Shown one piece after another: positions 43,885 to 53,911 of a stretch of DNA of 64,000 nucleotides. Made by a program: the position numbers and the translations under genes. The stretch spans positions 124,001-188,000 of the forward strand of contig JALNQF010000062.1 of NCBI GenBank assembly GCA_028456385.1, in the 5' to 3' direction. The stretch comes from Ophiosphaerella korrae. Its lineage: Eukaryota; Ascomycota; Dothideomycetes; Pleosporales; Phaeosphaeriaceae. Within the stretch, counting starts at the first letter, position 1. Each line of letters opens with the position of its first letter. The notes beneath the pieces are model-generated. The model was not told the origin of the DNA and did no database searches. It worked only from the letters and a program-made list of their open reading frames with translations.

Positions 43885-44769
43885 GATACATAACGTTGGC
43901 GACAAACGGACTAGGTACCCTAGAGCATGCAAGTAGAATCATATCGTGATCTAAACCTGACAAGCTCGCTAACCCCTGATTTACCACCCTATTGATCGGC
44001 AACTTAACCAAGAGTCTACTGTTGAATGTCCCAATCACGAAGAACTACTCTGGCAATCCGTTTAAGCACTAACCAATGAATACGGACACGCTAGTGTAGA
44101 AATGCAGAGACTGCCATATGGTGAGCATTGGCTATGCGGTGTTCCGAGTTTTGATCATTTGTGGAGCGAAATAGCATCGCACGTGCCAGATCGATTTCCA
44201 CGTCCAGTCTTGTGAGATCTGTATCGCCAAGGGATCTAAGCTGGTGCACCCATCTTACTAAGTTGGGTATGGTGCATCGATATATTAACTCACGATCGCT
44301 TTGCCCTTCACGGCAACTCGATCATCGAGGCAGCCAAATCTTCCATCGTTTCATCGGGCCGCCCCAACTCGATCTTTCTTGCGTCCCTGCAGTCCTTGTA
44401 TGGGTGTGCAAGCATCTGCAGCACTTCCGAGTGGAGGCAAGGTGATATAGTTGACAGATGACATAGGCTGGCTCTTATCCAATTCTAGCGCCCAGCCGCC
44501 TTGTGCCCTAGAACTTTCGGTGGGACATAGTTCCATTGTCACCTTCAGGTCATGACGTCCCGCAGGTTCTCAATCTTTTTTTCATGTCGCTGCAATGCTT
44601 CCCACGATTTGTATTGTAGTTTAGCGATCTACACATTCGCCTTATATCATTAATGTTGCGCCGCTGCAGCTCCTGGCCTTTGCCCAACACCTACAATTTA
44701 TCTCTTTGTCCCTGTTGCTCGATCCACAGCCACTCCGAGAGCGAGAGCGAGAGCGAGAAGTATTCGATC
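43885..44769. other. Intergenic spacer upstream of CRY-DASH
   Basis: 885 bp. The last 117 bp (44653-44769) are open in frame with CRY-DASH and start with ATG, so they may be coding (see the finding). A GAGAGC microsatellite lies at about 44735-44758. Nothing else was seen. Confidence 0.45.
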
Positions 44770-46840
44770 ATGCCCACCCACCCAGCACGAATTATCCTTT
44801 ACATTTTGCGTCGTGATGTCCGTCTTTCCGACAATCCAGCCTTTCACTGTGCTGCACAGCAGCTAAAAAGAGCGAAACCTGCACAATCACCAGTACAGGA
44901 TGCTAGACGAAGTCGTGATGATTCATTGACTTCAGAGCACGGTGGTGCGCCATTCACGCACCTTTTGCCTGTCTACGTTTTCCCCGCTAACCAAATCGAA
45001 TCTTCTGGTTTCCTCGCTTCGCCGTCGGATCGAAATCCATATCCTGAAGCTCGTAGTCAAATAGCTAAAGTATGGCGGACAGGACCACACCGTGCCAAGT
45101 TTATTGGGGAGGGAGTATGGGATTTGAAACAACGACTGGAGGGCTTGAACTGCGGTTCTGGACTAGAGATACGTGTTGGCATGATTGGAGATGTAGTGAG
45201 TAACATCGTAGAGTCGTACTTGAAAATCCCTGGAGATGATGGAAGTGGACCCAGAATTACGGGGATCTGGATGACTGATGACGATGGAACAGAGGAGAAA
45301 GATGATGAGAGAGTTGTTGAAAGGGTCGCAGCAAAACATGACATACCATTCAAAGTTTGGATGGATGAGAAGTTCTACATCCATGAGTGTGTAGCCTCGC
45401 ATTCCAAAGTTACGCTTGTCAAGTACTCTACTGACCTTTCACAGTCGAGATCTACCCTACAATCACATCAGCGAGCTCCCAAACGTTTACACCACATATC
45501 GCAAGTCGCTAGAACCGCTCCGAGATCGACCAAGACAACAACTACCAACTCCAACTCAGCTTCCACCACTTCCACCCAATATACCTTCACAAAAAACACC
45601 ATTTAAGATTCCATCTAGCCTTGACGGTCTGCTAAAGGCTATTCTTTCTCCTTTGCAAAAGGACCCTACATATACGCTGCTAGCTCCTCCCCAGTGGCCC
45701 GCCAATGTTCAATCAGCTCATCCGTTCAATGGTGGAGAGACGTCTGGCCTTGATCGGATTGCACATCTCGTTTCAAGCGGCGCTATGAGCACATACAAAG
45801 CTACCAGAAACGGCATGCTGGGACTGGATTTCAGCACCAAACTTTCCGCTTTCCTTGCGCAAGGTCATATATCAGGGCGACAGGTTCATTGGGCAATGGT
45901 CGAATTTGAAGAAGGGAGAGGCCCTGGAAAGGGAGTAAGCGATTATGGCAAAGGTGAGAACGAAGGTACAGCAGCTGTACGATTTGAGCTGCTTTGGAGA
46001 GATTATATGCGTCTTTGTATGCGGAAGTTTGGCTACAAGATGTTTACTTTGTACGGAATTCAACCCCATTCACAAAAAGGACGAGGCGATCAGCCCAAAT
46101 CGAAAAAGCAGTGGTATACTTTGAGCAAATCAGCTGGCCCAAATAATGATCCAAAGAAAACACTCGAAGTATTTATACGGTTTCGATCTGGCCGGACTGG
46201 TATCGGACTAATCGACGCATCAAACCGAGAACTCTTTTTGACAGGATACACTTCAAACCGGGCGCGCCAAAACGTCGCATCGTTCCTTTCGTCGCATCTC
46301 AATATCGACTGGCGTATTGGTGCGGAATGGTATGAGTTCCTGCTGACAGATTACGACACAGCAAGCAATTGGGGAAATTGGCAATATGTGGCTGGCGTAG
46401 GCAATGATCCACGACAAGGCCGAATTTTCAACCCTGTTAAACAGGCGCTCGATTACGATGCCAAGGGTGAATATATAAAAGCCTGGGTACCGGAATTACG
46501 AAATATAAAGTTGACGCGAACTGTTGGATCAGGTAGAGAAGAGATTGACCAACAGCGGTTGATGTTATTATATCAGGCATGGAAACTAGGTGACTGGGAA
46601 AAACACAATCTTGGACTCAAAGGCATTGAATGGGTGGAGCAACCATTGACTCGCATACAATTCTCTGTTAGTCGCAGAGGCGCACATGATGCAAGATCCA
46701 GGAGAGGTGGAGGTGGTGGTAGGGGTCATTGGCGCGGCAGTGTAAGGGGCCGAGGTAGTCGTGACTTTAGATCGATGGAAAACGAGAATAAGGTTAGTAG
46801 GCGCGAAGAAGGTCCAATAATTGTTACTTCCAGTGTGTAG
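44770..46840 (+). CDS. cry-DASH: Cryptochrome DASH (photolyase/cryptochrome family)
   Basis: Exon 1 (44770-45386) and exon 2 (45445-46840) with a 58-bp intron encode 670 residues. The N-terminal photolyase domain begins IILYILRRDVRLSDNPAF. The splice rebuilds KFYIHDRDLPYN, conserved in CRY-DASH. The FAD-binding C-terminal half has TSGLDRIAHLVSSG, TYKATRNGMLGLDFSTKLSAFL, LLWRDYMRL, and the DASH segment GIGLIDASNRELFLTGYTSNRARQNVASFL. The last 60 residues contain RGG-type repeats (RRGGGGGRGHWRGSVRGRG), a feature of fungal CRY-DASH that may bind nucleic acid. CRY-DASH proteins bind FAD and a folate, repair CPDs in single-stranded DNA, and in fungi can modulate light responses. The convergent neighbour is a HET gene with 234 bp between. 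Confidence 0.95.
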
Positions 46841-47074
46841 TATCAAGTAGCGATCTGTGGTGGATTCCGGTCTGCGCTCAAAGCTGATTGAGCATCGCGT
46901 TGCTTTCAATACTTCATGCAAACGGTCGATCCGTTCGTAGAGTATTAAAGAGTTTATCTTATTCAATTCTAATTACTATTCTTTTAACTGCACTGACTGG
47001 ATGACTTCTGAGGTAGATAAAAGGCCTGAAGCACGTTGCGATGTGTTCCTTATTGGTAAACATAGAGAAATCCT

Positions 47075-49141
47075 TCAAACTAGGCGGAACCGATGTGAAG
47101 TCCTTTGCCCTCTTTTGACCATATTTCCAAGCTCTCCGTTCATGTAACCTTGGACGTATGCTTCTCCAATAACCTGCCACGCCTCCCTCTCTCCTCTTCT
47201 TCGAAGTATAAGCGGTATACTACATCCGAATAAAATCGCGACTATGTCACCATATCGCGCGCGACACGGTGCAACTCCAACTAGACCCTCATTTGTGACC
47301 ATTAGTCTCCTTGCCTTCTTCCTTACAGTATCATGAAAACGTGATAAAAATGCATCCAAGTTGTCCATGTCAGGATCACTTCTGTGGTTTAATGGATATG
47401 ACTGTGGGCGATGCAACGGCGGTACTATGGTTGGATCTATCGGTACACTTAGAATTATATCTTCTAGTGTATGGTGGCCGAATCTTAAGCCCCGGTTGTG
47501 CTCAAACCAGGTTGAAAAGCTCCAGTCTACTGGATCTCTTGCAATACATGCATGACACAAGGATACGAAGTCGGTGATATAATTTTGTGGGCATTGGAAG
47601 CAGAGGTACTTGTCCTGTCGGTCCAAAACAAGGGACCGAGCGATTGCTTCCAACCAGTCCAAAGGTAACATGGTAGCTCTTGGGGATTTTGTTTGCTCCA
47701 CACTAGACTGAGCAATAGTGTGACCTTCTTGCGCACATACAAAGCTTTGGCATCGAAGTTCGCGACCGTCTAGCCCACCTAGGCCATGGATTATGTCGAG
47801 AACGACTCCATTACACCATAACTCTTTGAGGTTTTCAGAAAAATTCACATTCGCCTTTTTCCTCAAGTGTGAGCCGGGAGCGTCGTATTTGGCTTTCCAT
47901 GTCTTCGAGCGGATGGGCCGAAAATTACCGATATTCTCGCTTGCACTTTGAGAGGCCATGAGCGGAACAGGTGAAGCAAAGTCAATTACTGCACGCCAAT
48001 CTGGGGCCCACCATGGAGTAGCTTCTTCTGGGCCGGGGTCGACTGGGCCTGAGTAACGACTGAAGAGATGTACAAAGCAAATTATATCAAGGTCTTCGTA
48101 AGCATTCCAAAAGGAGCGTACGAGCCTAGCAAACTGAAATTGCGTACTGGAGGCATATTCTGGGTCTCCAACTAGTTGTCGATCCTGATGCGTTACTAAG
48201 CCCAATACTGAGAATATACGATCTCTACTATCTGTAGCAAGGTGATTGCCCAGGTAAGCCATGATAGCAATCAGACTGATTCCCTTTGAATCTACCTGGG
48301 TACGTAGCTGGTGGATTCTTCGCCTATTGAAGGCTCCGTCGAAGGCTTTGCGCGGCACAAAAGTATGCTCAAAGTCGCTACTCATGGTGCTGCATGAAAA
48401 AATGCTGTATATCGCACTTTTAAGTTTCCCACGAGAGATGCTTTGCATACCGCAGTATAATTTGGCTTCTTTGGGTAGCACGAACTCCTGAAGCGTCCAG
48501 ACACCTAGTATAGTTAAAGAACACTCATAGGCGCGGGAGCACTTATACGTACGCGTCCACCAAGGTCTATACAACAGCGCACTTACTGCGGCACACTTTG
48601 AGATAAATTCGGGGCCTTGGAGACTTTGGCGCATAAGATTGTCATCACCATTGAAAGCCGCTGGTAAAGACGCAAGAGTGTGCAGGAAGTCGATAGCACC
48701 CGTGCAGTCACTGTCCACCTCTTTTTCTTCGCCCAACCAAATTATAGCTCTCTTAGATCTCTTGTAAATTTCAGCCATTATACGAACTTGCTCCTCGCGC
48801 TCATGCCCGTCCGTCAAATTAATACACAAACTGTCTATCCACCACCATTGCCTTTCGTTGAAATCTTCATGCTGTGTCACCATATGAAGGAAAGGAACCA
48901 GGCTAGGCAGAACAGGTAGTGATCCAGTATTCAAATGTATGTTTGTCCCTGTTTCACGCGTCGCGCCCCAGACATAGCTCGCCGTGTAAAAGTGTGGAGC
49001 GCCGGCTAATAGAAAGGTCTTCATTTTACCAACAAAGACTCCATCTTCCGACTGGGAAAAGCTTAGAAGCCGAATAGAGACACTATTGATCGAGTCTGAA
49101 TATACGGAATCAGTTCTTGTGATCGTAGCATGCTTGTTCAT
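47075..49141 (-). CDS. Heterokaryon-incompatibility (HET) domain protein 2
   Basis: Two minus-strand exons (49141-48553 and 48504-47075) encode 672 residues after removal of a 48-nt intron. The HET domain starts near residue 20 and includes YTASYVWGA (52-60), WIDSLCIN (101-108) and IWLGE (134-138). The splice rebuilds WTRVWTLQEFVLP, conserved in the family. The intron length is a multiple of three and has no in-frame stop, so the unspliced frame is also open. The C-terminal VGVAPCRARYGDIVAILFGC and AYVQGYMNGE are the common tail of fungal HET proteins. A longer N-terminus would need a GTG start, so the ATG at 49141 was chosen. It is unrelated in detail to HET-1 at 26681-29731 and lacks that protein's disordered N-terminus. 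It probably acts in non-self recognition; the partner is unknown. Confidence 0.92.
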   Translation of the reverse strand: MNKHATITRTDSVYSDSINSVSIRLLSFSQSEDGVFVGKMKTFLLAGAPHFYTASYVWGATRETGTNIHLNTGSLPVLPSLVPFLHMVTQHEDFNERQWWWIDSLCINLTDGHEREEQVRIMAEIYKRSKRAIIWLGEEKEVDSDCTGAIDFLHTLASLPAAFNGDDNLMRQSLQGPEFISKCAAVSALLYRPWWTRTYKCSRAYECSLTILGVWTLQEFVLPKEAKLYCGMQSISRGKLKSAIYSIFSCSTMSSDFEHTFVPRKAFDGAFNRRRIHQLRTQVDSKGISLIAIMAYLGNHLATDSRDRIFSVLGLVTHQDRQLVGDPEYASSTQFQFARLVRSFWNAYEDLDIICFVHLFSRYSGPVDPGPEEATPWWAPDWRAVIDFASPVPLMASQSASENIGNFRPIRSKTWKAKYDAPGSHLRKKANVNFSENLKELWCNGVVLDIIHGLGGLDGRELRCQSFVCAQEGHTIAQSSVEQTKSPRATMLPLDWLEAIARSLVLDRQDKYLCFQCPQNYITDFVSLCHACIARDPVDWSFSTWFEHNRGLRFGHHTLEDIILSVPIDPTIVPPLHRPQSYPLNHRSDPDMDNLDAFLSRFHDTVRKKARRLMVTNEGLVGVAPCRARYGDIVAILFGCSIPLILRRRGEREAWQVIGEAYVQGYMNGELGNMVKRGQRTSHRFRLV

Positions 49142-49313
49142 GATGGGGAGGAAGCTTGGACGTATGGTGCAGTGACTGCACACGCGAGATCTTTGGTGGC
49201 TGCTGCACTATTCCGTTTTAGGTAAGAAACTTTGCGGCCAACTGAAAAAGTGGGCAATAAACCACTGCAGAAGCAACCGCTAGACAATATCTACTTGTAA
49301 TCATTCTTCTAAA

Positions 49314-49440
49314 TAGCTGTAACTAAAGTAAGAGTACTCTCGGACTTGTGGTCAACTGTTTCTATATTTTATAATCCATTGAATACATCTGGCATTGATA
49401 CAAGGGACAGCAATGTTACCACTTTTTTCGTCAACTCTTG
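49314..49440. repeat. Fragment of the CTCTCAGTCAAC MITE family (uncertain)
   Basis: Blocks such as TATATTTTATAATCCATTGAATACATCTGGCATTG-like sequence (here interrupted by mismatches) follow the 3' half of copies 1-3. No terminal repeats or target duplication remain. It lies about 170 bp upstream of the HET-2 start. Confidence 0.35.
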
Positions 49441-50154
49441 AGGGTGTGGCTTCTGCGCTCAGTCTCTAGTGCGTTGAGGAGCCAAACAGTACCTATGTCT
49501 GTAGCTTTGTAGCCATTTTTCGTTCAAGGCAGTAAGAAGGCCCTATGTTACATCACATATGTTATTCTCCAAGAGAAACATATCCAATTTAGGTCAAAGG
49601 TATCTTCATTTGTTTTCTGGAAGCTGAAGGCGATGCAACGCCTTTCAGCTTACTCCCAACTTTAGATCAAGGCTTGTACACGAACGTGATTCAGATCAGC
49701 TCATCAGGTGACTAGAACCTCGTAAAGCACCCCCGCAAGGTTGTAGTGGAGATGGGATGATCAGCCACACGCGATCCTGCCGGACGGCTGGGGCTGGAAA
49801 TAGATAGCGCCCCCCTGCCTGTGCTTTCCATCAGCAGATTAGTCCTGCACGCCACACAACGTCATTACTTGCGACATCAAAATCGAAAAGCTCCATAGCC
49901 CATCCTTATCGATTTAAGCTCAGTAAGCTTCACGGGTGGCTGAGGTAGCCATTAAGACAATCTACAATAGGTATTCGACTAACCCGAAGCCAAGGCGCCC
50001 AAAACAGGGTAAGCAATAAAATTCGGGACCGACGTCAAAGGTGTTGTGACGGTTGCAATGCCCTGGGAATGAACTGCTATTTTCGAACACGAGATGTGGT
50101 AGACGCTGATGAGAATAATAATGAAGTGGTGTAACGTAGAAAGGAGCAAAGGAG

Positions 50155-50160
50155 TATAAA
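50155..50160 (+). promoter_or_regulatory. TATA box of the But2-domain gene
   Basis: TATAAA lies 139 bp before the ATG, followed by a C/A-rich leader (CTCCACTCCATCACAC) typical of strongly expressed fungal genes. Confidence 0.5.
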
Positions 50161-50293
50161 GGGATTAGCAGAGGATTCAAGTGCAATCATCATCAAAACC
50201 ACATATACAGTTCCACTACCACCTTTTGTTTAAACAAGCTCTCCACTCCATCACACAAATCAAACACTTTCAACTATCTCCAAACCAGCCACC

Positions 50294-50788
50294 ATGCAGT
50301 ACATCACTCTCGCCACTGCTCTCCTGAGCTCTGCGGTCATTACCGGTGCCGCTCCTACAACATCATCTACCCTCGAGCGCCGTGCATGCCAGGTTGCTTA
50401 TCCTCAATCGATCGGCTTTCCCATCAACTTCGATATCCACCAAGACGCTGGCGGCGCCAACTCCGTCTCTAATCCCCTGACCTTTAGCAACATTCCTGCT
50501 GGGTCCTACGGCTGCCAGCTCGAAGTCAACTTCCCAACCGGCTACCCCATCACTTCGTCTGGTTCCAGCGCTGTCAACATCTTCGCAACTTCCGGCGGTT
50601 CCAGGATACTGTTTGGAACTGCCACTCTTCAGAGTAGCCCGGTTGCACCCACAAAATTCGTCATCAACTCGGCCCAATGCAGCACCTCAATGACGTATAG
50701 CATTGAGATCGCAAGCAAGACAGCTGCAGGCCGTGTTGCCTTTGCCGATACCAAGGACGCAGGTTTCACGATGACATACAACTGCTAG
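50294..50788 (+). CDS. Small secreted protein with But2-type C-terminal domain
   Basis: A single exon of 164 residues. A signal peptide (about 1-19) is followed by a possible Kex2 site, LERRA, at about 28-31. The remaining 130 residues match the 'ubiquitin 3 binding protein But2 C-terminal' domain family: YPQSIGFPINFDIHQDAGG, FSNIPAGSYGCQLEVNFPTGYPI, and a C-terminal FADTKDAGFTMTYNC. The Cys residues near the start of the domain, in YGCQLE, at AQCS and at the last position could form disulphides. Despite the family name, these fungal proteins are secreted and their role is unknown. In plant-associated fungi some are abundant in the secretome. The C/A-rich leader and TATA box suggest strong expression. 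Confidence 0.88.
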   Translation: MQYITLATALLSSAVITGAAPTTSSTLERRACQVAYPQSIGFPINFDIHQDAGGANSVSNPLTFSNIPAGSYGCQLEVNFPTGYPITSSGSSAVNIFATSGGSRILFGTATLQSSPVAPTKFVINSAQCSTSMTYSIEIASKTAAGRVAFADTKDAGFTMTYNC

Positions 50789-51129
50789 GCGTTGTAGTAA
50801 AGTACTGAGGGTTTCATTTCTCGGGCTCTGCATTTTTTTAATCACTCCTTTAGCATAGCGGGTAAACAGGTTATTTATTTTAATACTATCACTTCTTTGA
50901 ATAACTTCACTGTCAAGATTTGGTCAATCTAGAAATCCAACGTAACAATAGGCTACCAGCAATTGTTCCACCATCACATAAGTACAGCTCTAAGTAACAA
51001 AGATGCACATCACTCATGAGTGTTTTCACCAAGGATCAAACCGCAGCTACCCTTTATATACCTAAATGCGCACTCACAGAAAGCTGCCAATCCTCCCCAA
51101 GTGTTTCCACTTCAGGTATACAACATCAT
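50789..51129. other. Convergent 3' intergenic region
   Basis: 341 bp between the But2 gene and the small membrane protein gene. Nothing was recognised apart from an AT-rich 3' flank. Confidence 0.45.
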
Positions 51130-51773
51130 TTAAACGGATAATAAGGTCACCTCGGACTCATCATCTCTTAGGTATGCCCTCTTAGGAACTGCCATGTGTC
51201 CCAAACCCTGATTTGACTCGGGGGTTTCGAGACTCCGGACCGCTAAGCAATCATAACCCCAACTTTTCTTGAGGTTTTCGTATTCTTCGTCCCTGGAATG
51301 CGCCCTCTCAGAAACTGTCACGCCTCCTAAAACTTGATTCGACACAGGGGTTTCGAGCCTCTGAGCCGTAGAGCAACCGTAATCTTGGTTGCTATTGCCG
51401 TTTCCGTATTTTGCTTTCAAAGCTTCCCATAGCTAAAGTCAAGTCAGGGAAAAGACTTCTAGAATAATAAAGACTTGGAACTCTGGAACCTACGCTAGCC
51501 CGGGGACATCTGACACTCAAAGTACTCACCATGAGGCAGCAAGCGAAAATAAACACGGTCATCGAGAAAACTGCACCCACTATTATCTCGACTGCTTCAT
51601 CGACTGGGTCGTTATCCTCCGAGCGTTTGGAAAACTGGGGGACAGGCGACGCGACAGCGTGCATGATAAGAGTTGCGAAAGCAAGTGTTGTTCTGAGAAT
51701 AGAAACACGTATCAGTTACTATGTAGGATATAACCGTTATTCGATGGGGCTCTTACGATGGTGCTGACCCCAT
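51130..51773 (-). CDS. Small membrane protein with signal peptide and duplicated tail motif
   Basis: Three minus-strand exons (51773-51757, 51692-51530 and 51432-51130) with introns of 64 and 97 bp join in phase to give 160 residues. A signal peptide (about 1-21, ending HAVASPVP) is followed by a dibasic SKR at 27-29. One transmembrane helix spans 41-60 (EIIVGAVFSMTVFIFACCLM), and a 100-residue hydrophilic tail follows. The tail contains two 33-residue copies, at 78-110 and 120-152, sharing Y.C......LETP.SNQ.LG...V..RA..RD.E with a 42-residue period. I recognise no family. The exon-spanning frame, the signal peptide and the internal protein repeat argue that it is real. The short first exon (17 nt) is the least certain part. 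Confidence 0.65.
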
Positions 51774-52376
51774 TCTGAGGAGAGTAGCTTGTGATGGATA
51801 CAGTGTAATATTGCTCAGACAATAAATTGTAATCGGGTTGTCCAAGTGCAGGAAATGACGCTACTTATACCTCATAGGCTACGAAAAATATTGTTTCTGC
51901 ATATTGTGGCTCATCTCTACAACCAGGGTACTAATCGGGCGTTGGGGGTAGTAGGCCATAGCACCCATGGATGGTTTGTGTCTGCACCACAAATTACGTC
52001 AACGTACCGGCAAGGAACATGACAGATAGAAAAATTGCTCTAGTTAGTATAGAGGGCAATAGGTCATGAGTAAAATAACGCTTCAGTTGTTTGGGCAGGC
52101 CCATTTCATGAGGAAATAAAGTCGCGCAAGATTCTATAGAAGTATGGTTCGTCAGAAATGAAGCCCATGATTCCTTATCTGAATGCTAAAGAAATCTGAG
52201 ATAGATAGAGCGCTTGGTCGATGAAGCTAATCAAAGTAGGTAGAGAAGTGAATGCGCAACAACATTTGAGAGAATGATAGGGAAAGAATGAAGTACTACG
52301 AGATGATAGTGTTGATACTAAATCTGTTGTTTGTCTACTGCACTTAACAAACTGACATACGTTCGCGGTGAAATTG

Positions 52377-52407
<31 letters not shown>

Positions 52408-52719
52408 TGCTGTGAAAAAGGGTCAAAATGGAATGTACGTTCCCTACTGCCTGTTGTCAACTCGGCTGGAAACCGAAAACAACGAGCAAGGGCCTTTAGT
52501 AGAAGAAGTTTATGCAAATTTATTAAAAAGTATAGCTAGGTCGAGGCATTCTTGGGTCTACTCTTGTCTACTAAGGCTTGAACTAAGATCGCCTTTATCT
52601 CAAATCCTTGCAAAACGCCTGAGCAACGTAAAAACCATACCAGAGCTCAGTCCGAAAACAACTTCTTAGGTTCCAGTCGAATTAACAACAGGCCGTACAG
52701 ACGCAAAAAAAAGAAACAG
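51774..52719. other. Intergenic spacer with an A-homopolymer
   Basis: Contains an uninterrupted run of about 26-27 A at 52378-52404. Neighbouring frames (up to 112 codons) include that run and are not credible genes. Confidence 0.5.
52378..52404 (+). repeat. Poly(A) tract of about 26 nt
   Basis: A homopolymer flanked by GTGAAATTG and GGCTGCTG. It could be a retrotransposition scar or simple slippage. No target duplication is evident. Confidence 0.8.
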
Positions 52720-52810
52720 TGACTCAGCCGAGGTTTGAACTCGGGACCTTCAGTGTCCGAGGGCGGAGACCTTGTTAGACTGACGTGATAACCAACTACA
52801 CCACCGAGCC
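52720..52810 (-). tRNA. tRNA-Val (anticodon AAC) with 17-nt intron
   Basis: Read on the minus strand, the acceptor stem GGCTCGG pairs with CTGAGTC (with G-U pairs). The D arm GTGTAGTTGGTTATCAC carries the A box. The anticodon stem TCAGT/ACTGA holds loop CTAACAC with anticodon AAC at 52774-52776. The T arm CCGAG-TTCAAAC-CTCGG carries the B box, and the discriminator is A. A 17-nt intron (52756-52772) sits directly after the base 3' of the anticodon, the canonical eukaryotic position. All stems pair, so the gene appears functional. Confidence 0.93.
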
Positions 52811-53911
52811 AGTTTTTGTGTTCGATAGGATTTTTAAAATTTAGTTTGTACTGATACCAAAAATAGCTGACCACTGGCACAAGCTTATACATGTTGTACG
52901 GTACGACTAGAATTGATGGCGGGTTATGGCGTTGTGCGTCACTGTATGATTGGTGGAGTTCAGCTACTAATGTGCGAGCCGAGTGTGACAAGCGCCAAAA
53001 CGGTGTGATACTACTTGGCAATCTTCTGCGATCGCCATGCACAGATCATAGCTGACATGGTTCATAGATATAAAGTGGAGATTTTTTGCTAGCACGTTTG
53101 TAAATGCCGAGCACAGTACCAACACACCTTGTCGGATCGTTATCTCACGTACATATCTTCCTCTGGACTGCATAATTTGCATTGTGGAGGATGTAATGGG
53201 GGATCGTAAGCCGTTACTGTGCCTTAGAGCGTACAACACGAAGTACACGGCAAAACTAGGACATAAATCCCTAGGTGGTCTCTTGGTCAACTGGAAAAGT
53301 AGTTCGTTGGCCACCTGAGATACAACAGCCAGAAGATAATGAACAACCTAGAACACTTTTTTTTTTTTTTACGATATTTAGAGCTATAACTACAGTTATC
53401 TAAGATTACTAGTTAAATTATTTAGGAGTGTATTGTCTATTGTATACTTCTAGCATATATATAAGCAGAGTCATTTTTCTACTTTTTAGTTTACTGGGAA
53501 GTAATCACCCCTGCAGTCACACTTCTTTCCCTGCACCATCTAATACACTGCTACAAGAGATAGTAGATTTCGTTGCAATTCACCAACACCCAAAACCACC
53601 ACAAGACGCACAGTGAGCAACGCAATGATTCTTTGACTCGTGGATTCGGCCTAAACTCATCTTCTACAAAGATGCTGTCCAACGCAAAAGAAAAAAAAGA
53701 GCCTCTCGAATACAATAGCGGAACTGAACTAAAAAAGAAGAAACAGACGCCGTCCCTCAATGCGGATGTCTGCGTCTCCCAAGCCGATTCCATATCATGG
53801 ATTTAGTTACCAAGTTGTGCCCGATGCCCCAAAACGCCGAAATATGCTGTGTACATGTACATGTTGGACGCTGCTCTGCGCCTCACTCCATCTCGCAATA
53901 AAGCAATTAGA
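52811..53911. other. Spacer between tRNA-Val and SGF11
   Basis: 1.1 kb holding a MITE copy at about 53280-53511. Frames of up to 131 codons have no similarity. A purine-rich stretch, 53685-53745, lies near the SGF11 3' end. Confidence 0.45.
53280..53511. mobile_element. MITE (CTCTCAGTCAAC family), copy 4, diverged
   Basis: It begins CTCTTGGTCAACTGG and follows the family through CCACCTGAGATACAACAGCC, AGTTAAATTATTTAG and TATACTTCTAGCAT to an end near TTTACTGGGAAG. It is longer than the others, partly because of a T homopolymer at about 53360-53374. No clear target duplication is seen. Confidence 0.6.

Larger units (their letters stand above)
49142..50293. other. Divergent promoter region HET-2 / But2 protein
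   Basis: 1.15 kb. A fragment resembling the CTCTCAGTCAAC MITE family lies at about 49314-49440. The But2 side has a TATA box. No other feature was recognised. Confidence 0.45.
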
